From the NCBI GenBank assembly GCA_023406895.1, contig JAEXTV010000020.1, forward strand, positions 1 to 64,000: a DNA stretch of 64,000 nt. The letters are read 5' to 3'. Made by a program: the position numbers and the translations under genes. The notes under the pieces were generated by a model, which was not told where the DNA came from, did not search any database, and saw only the letters and a program-made list of their open reading frames with translations. The stretch comes from Bacillota bacterium (GTDB lineage: Bacteria; Bacillota; Clostridia; Christensenellales; SZUA-584). Shown piece after piece: positions 26,020 to 35,188 of this stretch; position 1 is the first letter of the stretch; each line of letters starts with the position of its first letter.

Positions 26020-27632
26020 CGCGTCTCCCCCCTGTCGATGATGACAGCCTCCCAAGGCTGCAGCACGCCGTCATACGCCGTCCTCTCATAGTTTGATATG
26101 ACGACACGGCCTACGCATGGCGCTTTGCGCGGCTGCTTACCGAAATTCAGCAGCACGCGGCAGCTTTGCCCATGATAGCTTCGATCGTAAACAAACAGGT
26201 ACTTTTTTGCCGCGACGAGAGAGAATGACCCGTATTTAAGCAAATCGCTGCCTGCCCGCAGCGCGATCATGCGCTTGTAATAGCTGCGGACGGAATCCGG
26301 GTCGCCCGTCTGCGCGGCCATATTGATACGTGTATGGTTGGCGTTAACGCCGAGCCACGGCGTGCCAGTGGTGAAGCCGCCGTGCGCACTGCCATCCCAC
26401 TGCACCGGTGTGCGCGCGTTATCCCGCGATTTGGTATTAATCATTTTCCAGCGATACCCGGAAGGCAGATGCAGCCGTTTGGCCAGTTTATAGATATTGT
26501 GAGACTCCACATCACGCACCTGTTGCATTGAGGTGAAGTCGAAATTGGTCATGCCGATCTCCTGCCCCTGGTAGATATACGGCGTGCCGCGCAGCGAGAG
26601 CAGCATCGTGCAGAGCAGCTTCGCGGACTGCGCCCAATAGTGCTTGTCGTCGCCGAAGCGCGATACACTTCTCGGCTGATCGTGGTTTTCGAGGTAATTC
26701 GCGTTCCATTCCAGCGCGTTCTGCCACTCGGCAATCACCTTGCCAAAGCGGCCCGCGTGAAAGCGCCTCGGGAACCACTTGAGGAAGAACTGGTCGGTCT
26801 CCATGTGCTCAAACGAAAATATCATGTCGAGCTCGCCGCGGTTTTCGTCGCAAAGGTCTCTGCCCATCTGCGGCGTCACAAACACGGTTTCTCCCACCGC
26901 AAAACAATCATACGCCGAAAGAACCTCGCGCCTCAGTGTGCGCAGTATCTCATGCGCGCCCGGCTGCGACACATAATGCTCGCTTCCGCGGATCAGCCGT
27001 TTGCTGTTTGCAAACGACGATTTATAGATCACGTTGATCACATCGCAGCGAAAACCCGCGATGCCCTTATCAAGCCAAAAGCGCATGATGCCTTTAATCT
27101 CTTCAAGTACGCTCGGGTTGTGGTAATTTAAATCGGGCTGTTTGGGGGCGAACAGATGCAGATAGTATTCGCCGGACTTTTCATCGAGCGTCCACGCGCT
27201 GCCCCCGAAAAGGCTCATCCAGTTGTTCGGCGGTCGGCCGTTTTTTCCCGGCTTCCAAATGTAATAGTCTCGGTACGGGTTGGTTTTGTCCCGGCTTTTT
27301 CCAAACCATTCATGCTCATCGGAGGTGTGGTTGATCACAAGATCCATAATAATTTTGATATTACGCTTTGCTGCTTCCTCAATGAGCCGTTCCATATCAG
27401 CCATCGTGCCGTACCGCGGGTCGATCGCGCGGTAGTCGCTGATATCGTAGCCATTGTCCGCGTCAGGCGAGCAATACATCGGGCTCAGCCATATGATGCC
27501 GATGCCGAGTTCCTGCAAATCATCCAGATGCTTAAGTATGCCGGGGATGTCGCCGAAGCCGTCACCGTTTGTATCCGCGAAGCTGCGCGGGTAAATCTGA
27601 TAGACCACACGGTCCTGCCACCATTTTTCCAT
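26016..27632 (-). CDS. GH13 alpha-glucosidase, oligo-1,6-glucosidase-like
   Basis: A 538-residue cytosolic enzyme of the alpha-amylase superfamily. Catalytic residues are Asp197 (GFRCDVIN), Glu248 (AVGETV) and Asp318 (ENHDQPR). In this subfamily a Val right after the nucleophile (Val198) is associated with alpha-1,6 activity, as in oligo-1,6-glucosidase and isomaltase, whereas Thr points to alpha-1,4. DTNGDGFGDIPGI is the usual calcium loop. It is the first gene of a two-gene operon with the GH36 enzyme, with its own promoter. No transporter or regulator for these sugars is adjacent. Confidence 0.88.
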   Translation of the reverse strand: MEKWWQDRVVYQIYPRSFADTNGDGFGDIPGILKHLDDLQELGIGIIWLSPMYCSPDADNGYDISDYRAIDPRYGTMADMERLIEEAAKRNIKIIMDLVINHTSDEHEWFGKSRDKTNPYRDYYIWKPGKNGRPPNNWMSLFGGSAWTLDEKSGEYYLHLFAPKQPDLNYHNPSVLEEIKGIMRFWLDKGIAGFRCDVINVIYKSSFANSKRLIRGSEHYVSQPGAHEILRTLRREVLSAYDCFAVGETVFVTPQMGRDLCDENRGELDMIFSFEHMETDQFFLKWFPRRFHAGRFGKVIAEWQNALEWNANYLENHDQPRSVSRFGDDKHYWAQSAKLLCTMLLSLRGTPYIYQGQEIGMTNFDFTSMQQVRDVESHNIYKLAKRLHLPSGYRWKMINTKSRDNARTPVQWDGSAHGGFTTGTPWLGVNANHTRINMAAQTGDPDSVRSYYKRMIALRAGSDLLKYGSFSLVAAKKYLFVYDRSYHGQSCRVLLNFGKQPRKAPCVGRVVISNYERTAYDGVLQPWEAVIIDRGETR

Positions 27633-27648
27633 AGACTTGCCTCACATA

Positions 27649-27677
27649 GTTATACTTTATTGGGGTCATCACATCAA
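27649..27677 (-). promoter_or_regulatory. Promoter of the GH13-GH36 operon
   Basis: Minus strand TTGATG (27677-27672), 17-nt spacer, TATAAC (27654-27649), ending 17 nt before the start codon of the GH13 gene. The short leader would leave little room, so a -10 slightly upstream cannot be excluded. Confidence 0.5.
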
Positions 27678-28024
27678 CGACGGAAGCCGCAATGATTAAG
27701 GAATCAGCTTATATCGTTTAAAATCGCACGCGTTGCGGGTTCCCTCCGGCAGTGGAACGAATAACCGATTTCACTGCTTTTCACAACGATAATCGCTTGA
27801 TAGCTTCCACAGCAAGTCTGCCATCGCCGAAGTATCCGCGCCGCGACGGCAAACAAGACGGTCATACAATTTTATCTCGGAAACGACGCCGTCATACAAA
27901 ACTGGTTATACCGCTTGACTTTTTTCTCACGAAGCCCCCACTCGCCATGGTTCTTGATATCGGTCTCTCAGGACAAAAGGGATTGATGCCTGTCAGAAAG
28001 CACGCTTTTTACACCCGATTTGAT
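27678..28024. other. Intergenic stretch without recognised feature
   Basis: About 350 nt between the glycosidase promoter and the DUF6320 gene end. A plus-strand frame starts here (27752) but runs antisense through the DUF6320 gene with poor protein character. No terminator with a clear U-tract was found. Confidence 0.45.
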
Positions 28025-28711
28025 TTATATATGAAATTTTCTTGCGAATTCCGAGCGGATCATTTTTTTCTGATACAGAATCAGCCATATGATTGTTGCA
28101 AACGAGCATCCCGCCGCGGCAATGCTCGGAAAAACGGGCTGCGCGACGCCGCTGAGCACAAGAATCAAAGGGATAAAACCGATAACGCACAGCGAAAGCT
28201 GATAGAGCAGGTAATCCCGCCGTTTTTGTTTCCAACGGATAATGATAAAGTTGATCGTGATGATAAAGCCGATAAATATAGCCGGCATTGTGTAAGAAAC
28301 CGCCCAGGAAACGCGGCTGACGGTTACAGCGCTCGAAGAGAACACATTGATGACGACAAGCAGCAGCGGAATCGCAACGGCATGCGCCGTCAGCTTCCAT
28401 CCGAGATGCACCCTTTTGTTAAACGTCAGCAGCCCGGGACCCCATGCGTAAAGCACACACGCGGAAAAAACAACACACCAAACATCTTCGCGCCACGTGA
28501 TAATGTTAAGGAAAACAGATGCAGCTATCAGCGTTAACGCCAGCAGCGAAACGGCTTTCATGAGCATCCTTCGTCTCAGTTTCACCGGCTCAAACCCGGG
28601 ATACGCGCCGGTCTCAAGGCTGCAGGCGCAATCCGGCAGCTCGCTCTGGCATAGCGGGCATCTCATAAGGTCTGACGCGGTACTGATTTTACAGTCGGGG
28701 CAGTATGACAT
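28025..28711 (-). CDS. DUF6320-type membrane protein with zinc ribbon
   Basis: A 228-residue protein. The N-terminus is a four-cysteine ribbon (YCPDCKIST...RCPLCQSEL). It is followed by about six hydrophobic segments (from residue 50 to 215), some ending in short basic loops. This layout matches the DUF6320 family, which is repeatedly found next to condensation-domain-like acyltransferases. Here the acyltransferase gene lies directly upstream (12 nt) on the same strand. The role is unknown; a membrane partner of the acyltransferase is a reasonable guess from the pairing. Confidence 0.7.
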   Translation of the reverse strand: MSYCPDCKISTASDLMRCPLCQSELPDCACSLETGAYPGFEPVKLRRRMLMKAVSLLALTLIAASVFLNIITWREDVWCVVFSACVLYAWGPGLLTFNKRVHLGWKLTAHAVAIPLLLVVINVFSSSAVTVSRVSWAVSYTMPAIFIGFIITINFIIIRWKQKRRDYLLYQLSLCVIGFIPLILVLSGVAQPVFPSIAAAGCSFATIIWLILYQKKMIRSEFARKFHI

Positions 28712-28723
28712 GATTCACCTTCT

Positions 28724-30013
28724 TTATACAGTCGTCTCCCATTGGTTGCTCTGAATTTCAATATCAATGCCGCGGTCCGCCATATATGAAAAGAACAGCC
28801 TTTCAATATCGGTTTCATAAACGGACCGGGTAAAGCTGATCGTTGTGGTATCGTTGTATGTGTTCAGCGCGACGCTGTGCGTCGCCACATTGCCGACGCC
28901 CGTGTTGCAGTCAAAGCTTTTCACAACCTGCGTCATCCACGACGGCAGCATAATTTGCCCGACATTCGAAAGCGCGCATGTGTTGAGCTTATCACCGAGT
29001 ATCACGCAGGCGATTTTTATAGCCAGATTTTTCAAAAACAGCGGGCTGATCCGCAGCGCCAGATTTTTCTCTATCGCGACATTCGCATTGAGCTTTTGCT
29101 GAAGCTTGTCCATGTTCAGCTCGCTTTTAAATGTGGCTTTCACATGCTCGAGTATCTCTTCGAAGCTTTTGTCCTTTCCGGAGCATTCAGTCGATACGTA
29201 AAAATACAATGTGAAATTTCGCAGCGTCTGAGACTTGTAGTTGCGGCGCATGTTGACCGGGATGCAGATATTGATGGCGTTTCCGGTGTTTTGCGCCATG
29301 TCGCCCGTTTGCCAGATACAATGTGTGAGCAGCGCCGTCAGATATTGTGTGACCGAAGCGCCGTTTTCTTTCGCAAGCGCCAACAGCTGGTTCATTGGCA
29401 TTCTTCCGTTAATCACACCGATACCGCAGCCAAAGCGCGTCCCTTGTATTCTATACGCTCTCGGAACGGCGGGGGCCGTTTCCTTTATCGGTTTGTAATG
29501 CTTTAAAAAGCTGTCTTCAAACTCTGCGCTGTGCGGTGTCTGATCAATCGTCAATACGGTGCCTTCACTGTCATTGGGGTAGCCCAGCAGCACAAAATAG
29601 CGAAAAACCAAGGCCTTTAAAAATTCCAAAGCCGCGTAACCGTCGCAAAGGCCGTGAAACACCTCGAGACTGATTCGTTTTTGGAAATAAAACAATGAAA
29701 AAAGGTAACCGTTATTGATATATGAGCAGATATGCTGGTTGATAATCGGAGATTCGGGCCGCACAACGGGCGGCCTATCGTTTTGCTCGTAATAATTCCA
29801 AAACACGCCCCTCTTCAGTTTTACAAAAAGAGAGGGGAACCTTGGCTTGCAGTCAAGCACAGCCTGCTGCAGCACCGACGGGTTCACATCCTGTACCAGA
29901 TTAACAGCGACGCGATACACACAGCTATCCTTCGGATTGAGTATAGCCGGATATATCTTCGCCGCGTTATCGAGTTTATACCAATGGCTCTGTTGTTCGA
30001 TAACGTCTTCCAT
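28724..30013 (-). CDS. Alcohol acetyltransferase/condensation-domain-like protein
   Basis: A 429-residue protein of the chloramphenicol-acetyltransferase/condensation superfamily. The active-site region is VFHGLCDGYAALEFL, which keeps His and DG of the HxxxDG motif. Other family features are the N-terminal substrate channel region (YPAILNPKDSCVYRVAV) and CIPVNMRRNYKS. It probably transfers an acyl group from CoA to an alcohol or amine. Upstream is a good promoter (30189-30161), and the DUF6320 gene follows it. Similar clusters often contain an alpha/beta hydrolase as a third gene; none is present here. Confidence 0.7.
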   Translation of the reverse strand: MEDVIEQQSHWYKLDNAAKIYPAILNPKDSCVYRVAVNLVQDVNPSVLQQAVLDCKPRFPSLFVKLKRGVFWNYYEQNDRPPVVRPESPIINQHICSYINNGYLFSLFYFQKRISLEVFHGLCDGYAALEFLKALVFRYFVLLGYPNDSEGTVLTIDQTPHSAEFEDSFLKHYKPIKETAPAVPRAYRIQGTRFGCGIGVINGRMPMNQLLALAKENGASVTQYLTALLTHCIWQTGDMAQNTGNAINICIPVNMRRNYKSQTLRNFTLYFYVSTECSGKDKSFEEILEHVKATFKSELNMDKLQQKLNANVAIEKNLALRISPLFLKNLAIKIACVILGDKLNTCALSNVGQIMLPSWMTQVVKSFDCNTGVGNVATHSVALNTYNDTTTISFTRSVYETDIERLFFSYMADRGIDIEIQSNQWETTV

Positions 30014-30160
30014 TTGGATCTGCTTGTGATCCTTTCTTTTAAACTACATGGGAACATAAACCGTCGAAAACCAAGATCAAGCGCAATCTACATCTGAAAC
30101 TGCTTTTTATACGCTGTTGTGAATCTCATTGACGCATCAATTTTTATATTGTATGGAATT

Positions 30161-30189
30161 ATTATACCGTATAATGTGTTCGACATCAA
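30161..30189 (-). promoter_or_regulatory. Promoter of the acyltransferase-DUF6320 operon
   Basis: Minus strand TTGATG (30189-30184), 17 nt, TATAAT (30166-30161), about 148 nt upstream of the start codon. The rest of the 408-nt gap (30014-30421) shows no gene. Confidence 0.6.
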
Positions 30190-30421
30190 ATGATATTATC
30201 TATGATGTTCATTGTTATCTTTTCGTTTATTGTGGTACGTCTGGCAGCATGACGATTCGTGATGGTGCATGAACCGAAGAGACCCCGTGGGTCAAGAACA
30301 TTGATAGCTGCGCTCGCATGTCGTTTCATCTCTCACCACACAGTGGAAAACAAGCCAAGGCAGGGCTATTCGCAAAGCTAAGGGCGAAATTAATCCGCCC
30401 TTAGCTTTGCTGGAATTCGTA

Positions 30422-32338
30422 TTATACAATGCTGTTGTAGATATTGAGATTTTGCTGGTTGACCTCGAACGTGCCGGTATCCACGTATTTTTTCACGGTC
30501 TTGCCTTTGAAGCTGTTTTCGAGGAAATCAATCGCCATGCTGCCCCAAGAATACGCGCGCTGCCCGATGGCATAATGGATAAGCCCTTCGTTCATCGCCT
30601 GCTGTATTTCCTTTGTGAAATCAACGATGATGACCTGAATTCTCGGATGGTACTTCTTCATGTAGTGCGCAAACGCCACGCCCCACTCACAGTTGGTGAG
30701 GAAAAAGAATCGCGCATTCGGGTAATTCCTTAATATCTTGTCAAACGTTTCTTTTTCATCACCGTTGGGCTTTCCGTTAACCGGCGCTTCATAAATATCG
30801 ATCTTGGAGTTCCTTTTAATCTCCTGAACAAACCCTGTCTTTCGGTCTTCAATCGCCGAGATATACATATCTGCCCACGTGTTGACGATCACTTCACCCT
30901 GAACACCCATCACACCCATCACGGCCTTGGCCGCTGCCGCACCCGCCGCCTTGCCGTCTGTCTGTATCAAAGAGATGTAATCAACATTGTCGAGCTTCGA
31001 ATTGATAAAGATGATTTTGATTCCGAGCTCATTGAATTGCCTCAGTTTCTGAACGATCAGGTCATGGTCAACCGGGCCAATCACAAGTCCGTCATATTTG
31101 CTCTCCATGATTTCATCCAGCATGCCGACCATTTCCCGAACCCGCTCCATACCGCCTTTCTGGGGCCGGTAAAACTCAACGTCATAATTGTATACTGCTG
31201 CGGCTTTGAGGGCTTCCTTGATCGTGGGATCCCAGAACGAATTATCCGTATCAAACATAATAGCGATTTTCTTTCTTTTGACCGGCTTTTTCACAACCTT
31301 CAATTGTGAGCTGTTCCTCGTGATGGCGGTCACATCGCTTTCAAGATCATCCTGTAGCTTGCCAAGCAGCGATATCGAGCTGTTCTGATTATAAGTCAGG
31401 CTGGAAATTTCGTTTGCCGTCGCAGATATTTCTCTGACCGATGAGAATATGTTCGAAATCGAATTGGACAATATCGCTTCGTCCTCTTTCATGTCCTCAA
31501 TATCAGCGGTAAAGCTCGACTGCTCATTGATATATGTTTTAATAAATGTGCTGTTTTTCTCATAAGCGTTGCTGACTTCGTTAACCGTGTCTCTCTGCAC
31601 CGCAAATATCGCCTGCGACTGCTGTGCGGCTCTCTCAAGCAGCCCAATTTCTTCGGTCACGCTTTTGATTGTGTCATTTATGCTTCCGCTTGCGTCAGAG
31701 CTCTCCCTTGAGAGGCGCTGAATTTCTTCCGCAACCACCGAAAAGCCCTTGCCGACCATCCCGGCCCGCACAGCTTCCACTTTTGCATTCAATCCCAAAA
31801 GGTTCGTTTCGCTCGAGATTCTGTTGATGAGCTTTGTGATGTCCCCAATTTTTTTGGTCTTCTCAATCAAACCGCTGATCAAGTCGAAAATTCTCTGAAC
31901 GGCTTCATCATTTTTCGCCTGATTGGCAACAAGCTGTGAGACGGATTCGTATACGCCTTGGTTGTTCTTTTCCATGTCATAGGCAAGTGAAATGATGTCG
32001 CGCGATTTTTTATAGATGTTGTTGATTTTCTCCGTGAATACTTCCAAAAGACCGACACTTTTCTCAATGTCCACGGTTTGCTGGCCGACCCCTTTTTTTA
32101 AAAAGACAGCCACCTGCTCGATCTGAGAGGACTCTCGGATAAAATCCTGCATCACATTATCAAGCTGCTCTGAGATATGTGCGATGTTGTCAAAATGCAG
32201 ATAAAACTTTACGAAGTAGTCCTGAAGCTGTTTGTAGATGACTGCATTGATTGATTGGTTGTCTGCGCCTTCGCCGATTTCGTTATCCAATTCCCAATTC
32301 TTAATTTTGGCCAGAAACTCCGCTGTTTCATTGATCAT
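30422..32338 (-). CDS. Cytosolic chemoreceptor-signalling/sugar-binding fusion protein
   Basis: A 638-residue protein with no signal peptide and no membrane helix. Residues about 40-350 form a long coiled coil with an MCP signalling tip: INRISSETNLLGLNAKVEAV, RAGMVGKGFSVVAEEIQRLS (residues 171-210), close to the consensus that binds CheA/CheW. Residues about 357-615 are a type 1 periplasmic-binding-protein fold of the ribose/galactose-binding group (KKIAIMFDTDNSFWDPTIKEAL, YDGLVIGPVDHD, ISLIQTDGKAAGAAAAKAV). It thus looks like a soluble receptor that senses an internal ligand and signals to chemotaxis or another CheA. No che genes are adjacent. GGAGATG precedes ATG 32338. Confidence 0.82.
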   Translation of the reverse strand: MINETAEFLAKIKNWELDNEIGEGADNQSINAVIYKQLQDYFVKFYLHFDNIAHISEQLDNVMQDFIRESSQIEQVAVFLKKGVGQQTVDIEKSVGLLEVFTEKINNIYKKSRDIISLAYDMEKNNQGVYESVSQLVANQAKNDEAVQRIFDLISGLIEKTKKIGDITKLINRISSETNLLGLNAKVEAVRAGMVGKGFSVVAEEIQRLSRESSDASGSINDTIKSVTEEIGLLERAAQQSQAIFAVQRDTVNEVSNAYEKNSTFIKTYINEQSSFTADIEDMKEDEAILSNSISNIFSSVREISATANEISSLTYNQNSSISLLGKLQDDLESDVTAITRNSSQLKVVKKPVKRKKIAIMFDTDNSFWDPTIKEALKAAAVYNYDVEFYRPQKGGMERVREMVGMLDEIMESKYDGLVIGPVDHDLIVQKLRQFNELGIKIIFINSKLDNVDYISLIQTDGKAAGAAAAKAVMGVMGVQGEVIVNTWADMYISAIEDRKTGFVQEIKRNSKIDIYEAPVNGKPNGDEKETFDKILRNYPNARFFFLTNCEWGVAFAHYMKKYHPRIQVIIVDFTKEIQQAMNEGLIHYAIGQRAYSWGSMAIDFLENSFKGKTVKKYVDTGTFEVNQQNLNIYNSIV

Positions 32339-32530
32339 TTCTTACATCTCCTTTACTTCACGTCGTGCCTTTTCAAGATGCGCGATTTGATTGGCTTTTT
32401 TGTTAAATTATTAATAAACCGCTTAAAAATTATTAAACAGTGTTCTGTGTGAGCTATGGCTATATTTTCTCCATTTTGGCATCTGTTGGTGTTGTGCAAA
32501 CCTGATACCAGCGAGAAATGAGAGAGTTAG

Positions 32531-32731
32531 ATGTCTATGAAAAACCTTGTGAGGGCTTTGCGCGAACAGCGGGGCTCTCTTAAACCTGCTTGGGGTGTAT
32601 CGCATCAGGCCATCAACGCTGTCGAAACGGGCAAATACGACCCGTCAATATGGCTCGCCTATGCTTTGTCCAAGGTGTTTGGGTGTCATATTGAGGACAT
32701 ATTTTTATTCGAAGCAGGTGCAAAAAAATGA
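32531..32731 (+). CDS. Small XRE/YozG-type HTH regulator with degenerate first helices
   Basis: A 66-residue DNA-binding protein. The end (GVSHQAINAVETGKYDPSIWLAYALSKVFGCHIEDIFLF) matches the small HTH regulators that accompany DUF2178-like membrane proteins. The usual LSQEELAEKL stretch between RG and GVS is replaced by SLKPAW, so about four codons are missing and the frame seems locally shifted. The first recognition helices are therefore damaged, and DNA binding may be lost or altered. The stop overlaps the next start (ATGA). The ribosome binding site is weak; ATG 32537 is an alternative start. Confidence 0.65.
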   Translation: MSMKNLVRALREQRGSLKPAWGVSHQAINAVETGKYDPSIWLAYALSKVFGCHIEDIFLFEAGAKK

Positions 32732-33135
32732 ACAGGAAAAACAAGCTGCGTAAAATTTATATGGCCTACTGGACAATACTCGGAGTGTTGTATTGCGTCG
32801 CGTTTATTCTTAGCGCCGCATATATCGAGCAGGACCCCCTGCGGTCCGTTGTCAGGATTATCGGGTGGGCCGGCATCCTGGTCTTCCCGCTCGTCATGGT
32901 CTTCTTCTACCGGTGGCTGCGCAAAGATAACGCGGAAGCGAGCGACGAGCTTGAGCAGATGGTGCTCACAAGGGCGTTCGCGGTAACGGGTCTTGTCTCA
33001 CTTTCCCTGTTGCCGTTTCTGTTGCTGCTCTGTGCCCTGTTTACTGAATCGGCAGGCTACTTCGCATTCGGCTTTACGTTTATTATCGGTGCCACATTTA
33101 AGCTCGGCACAGTCTATATACACAAAAAATATTAG
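32728..33135 (+). CDS. Small membrane protein (DUF2178-like)
   Basis: A 135-residue protein with four hydrophobic segments (about 14-34, 42-62, 83-103, 107-127) and a loop KDNAEASDELEQMVLTRAF between the second and third, a feature of membrane proteins that pair with a small HTH regulator. It follows the HTH gene with a 4-nt overlap and precedes an ABC exporter by 12 nt, so it is part of a four-gene operon. Role unknown; it may modulate the HTH protein. Confidence 0.6.
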   Translation: MNRKNKLRKIYMAYWTILGVLYCVAFILSAAYIEQDPLRSVVRIIGWAGILVFPLVMVFFYRWLRKDNAEASDELEQMVLTRAFAVTGLVSLSLLPFLLLLCALFTESAGYFAFGFTFIIGATFKLGTVYIHKKY

Positions 33136-33147
33136 GAGGATACCGCC

Positions 33148-34023
33148 ATGCCGGCTGTCATTGAAACAAAGAACCTCACAAAAAGCTACGGCAAACACAG
33201 AGGCATCACCGATGTCAATATATCGGTGAACGAGGGCGAAATCTACGGCTTCATCGGCCCCAACGGCGCGGGCAAATCCACCATGATCAAAACGCTGCTC
33301 AATTTCCTTTTTCCCACAAGCGGCAGCGCCGTGCTGCTCGGGTTTGATGCCGTGAGCGGTTCAAGTGAGATAAAAAAACGCACGGCCTATGTGCCGAGTG
33401 ACATCAATTACTACGAGGAGCTGACGGTCAACAGCCTGCTGGCCTATTCCGACAGCTTTTATCCGGATACCGACAGCACCTATACGCAGAGCCTCATCGA
33501 GCGGTTTGAACTGGAAACAGACAAAAAAATCGGCGAGCTCTCGATGGGCAATAAAAAGAAAGTGGCGCTCGTCGCCGCGCTCTCCTGCCGCCCGAAGCTC
33601 ATGATACTCGACGAACCCACGAACGGGCTGGATCCGCTGATGCGTCAGAAACTGTTTGAAGCACTGTTCGAACAGCGCGAGGCTGGCTGCACCATCTTCC
33701 TTTCGAGCCATAACCTCGACGAGGTGCAAAGCCTTTGCAGCCGCGTGGCCATTATACGCGAAGGCCGCATCGTGGACATCAGGGAGCTGGGCGCATTCTC
33801 GGCAGAGAAAGCCAAAAAGGTCACCGTGGCGGGTGATAATATCCCCGGGATCATTGAGAATGATGCGGTGAAAATCGTTTCCAAAGAAAAAGGGAAACTC
33901 GTATTCACATTCCATTCGGCGGACATGGTCGCGCTCCTGAAACTGCTTGACGGCATGAACCCGCACGATTTTCTCGTGGAAGATTTAAAGCTCAGCGACG
34001 TCTTTCTGTCGTACTATAAGTAA
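33148..34023 (+). CDS. ABC transporter ATPase
   Basis: A 291-residue ATPase. Walker A GFIGPNGAGKSTM, signature ELSMGNKKKVALV, Walker B MILDEPTNGLD and H-loop FLSSHNLDEV are intact. The C-terminal 80 residues form the extra domain usual in drug- or bacteriocin-export ATPases. With the following ABC-2 permease it makes an exporter. It begins after AGGAGG with an ATG at 33148. The operon HTH - membrane protein - ATPase - permease suggests a regulated exporter for a toxic compound or peptide, but no substrate gene is seen. Confidence 0.85.
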   Translation: MPAVIETKNLTKSYGKHRGITDVNISVNEGEIYGFIGPNGAGKSTMIKTLLNFLFPTSGSAVLLGFDAVSGSSEIKKRTAYVPSDINYYEELTVNSLLAYSDSFYPDTDSTYTQSLIERFELETDKKIGELSMGNKKKVALVAALSCRPKLMILDEPTNGLDPLMRQKLFEALFEQREAGCTIFLSSHNLDEVQSLCSRVAIIREGRIVDIRELGAFSAEKAKKVTVAGDNIPGIIENDAVKIVSKEKGKLVFTFHSADMVALLKLLDGMNPHDFLVEDLKLSDVFLSYYK

Positions 34024-34036
34024 GGAGGCGCGAACG

Positions 34037-34849
34037 ATGAATGTATTCAAAATGGAATTCCGGCGCGGTTTCAAATCGCTGCTGTTATGGACGGGTGTCT
34101 GCGCAGCGTTAACCGTACTTTTTACCCTTTTGTATCCGAGCATGCTGGATTCGGATATGCTGGCGCTGTTTAACGCGAAGCTTGAGGCACTGCCCAAAGA
34201 GTTTGTGAACGCGTTCCATCTCTCCGGTGAAGACATCACGCAGCTGCCAAACTTTTTTGCACTGATGTTCCAGTTCGTGTTGATGGCTGCGTGTATACGC
34301 GGCACAATGCTAGGCCTTACCGCGCTTGCCAAAGAGGAGAGCGAAGGCACCATCGAGTTTTTGTATGCCAAGCCCGTGAGCCGTATTCAAATCGTTTCGA
34401 GTAAGCTTGCCAACGCCGTCGTGAGCTATATTTGCTTTTTCGCCGTGATCAGCATTGCGGGCGTACTGGCCGGATTATGCGTGCGTCCCGCCGATCTTGA
34501 CTTTATGGACATGACCGCGACGTTTAAATCAATACTGCTCGGCGGTATGATCGCGGGCTTTACGTATCTGCTGCTCGGGTTCGCGGTCAGCGTGCTGCTG
34601 AAGAAAGCCAAGCATGCCGCTTCAACGGCTGTCATGCTGTTCTTTGTCACTTATATAATAGGCAATATACCTTCGATGACAGGTGTGCTGGATTTCTTGA
34701 AGTGGGTGTCGCCCATCAACTATTATCTGCCCGCGGATGTCGTCGTGAACGGTATTGATGCGACAAGTGTGTTGGTCAGCGTGCTGATTATGGGTGCGTC
34801 TGCAGCACTCACGTATACGCTGTATCGCAGAAGGAACTTTTATATCTGA
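34037..34849 (+). CDS. ABC-2 type permease
   Basis: A 270-residue membrane protein with six hydrophobic segments. The first helix is near residue 18-38; a large loop follows (MLDSDMLALFNAKLEALPKEF); then AKEESEGTIEFLYAKPVSR, a motif typical of ABC-2 permeases, precedes the next helices. It follows the ATPase gene by 13 nt with a GGAGG site. It forms the membrane pore of the exporter. Confidence 0.82.
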   Translation: MNVFKMEFRRGFKSLLLWTGVCAALTVLFTLLYPSMLDSDMLALFNAKLEALPKEFVNAFHLSGEDITQLPNFFALMFQFVLMAACIRGTMLGLTALAKEESEGTIEFLYAKPVSRIQIVSSKLANAVVSYICFFAVISIAGVLAGLCVRPADLDFMDMTATFKSILLGGMIAGFTYLLLGFAVSVLLKKAKHAASTAVMLFFVTYIIGNIPSMTGVLDFLKWVSPINYYLPADVVVNGIDATSVLVSVLIMGASAALTYTLYRRRNFYI

Positions 34850-35188
34850 TCTGCGCTTAAGGGGCACGATCCATGTGGTCGTTCCTCTTTTATTTGCCGA
34901 TATACAATCCTTTAGTCAGCGAATTGTAGTGAACGACCTCCGTGTCGTTCAGCGCGGCTGCGTGGTATTTGGCATGTTTGTATACCCCTTCGGCTTCGGG
35001 GAGTTATATGAATCGCAGCGGACAAACTCTGTGCAATGGACAATCCTCAGTCAGCTTCGCTGACAGCTCTTTTTCAAAGGAGCGTTCGACGAAGGATTGC
35101 AGCGCTGTCAAACAAGGCGGCGTTTGCGTACCCAAGCCCTTACCCAAAGGGGTGAAATGATAAGCGTCTAAGTCTCATCGCCTAGCCC
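34850..35188. repeat. Intergenic palindromic repeats
   Basis: No gene is seen. The stretch contains TGAACGAC-ctccg-TGTCGTTCA at about 34930-34952, and in reverse orientation the CTCAGTCAGCTTCGCTGACAGCTC repeat (35047-35070) that also occurs three times in 51368-52420. These are members of short palindromic families spread over clostridial genomes. Confidence 0.65.

Noticed and set aside
25228..26091. Plus-strand frame over the GH36 N-terminus
   Set aside because: Antisense to a glycosidase with intact catalytic motifs.
27752..28537. Plus-strand 261-residue frame
   Set aside because: Mostly antisense to the DUF6320 gene; no start signal and implausible composition.
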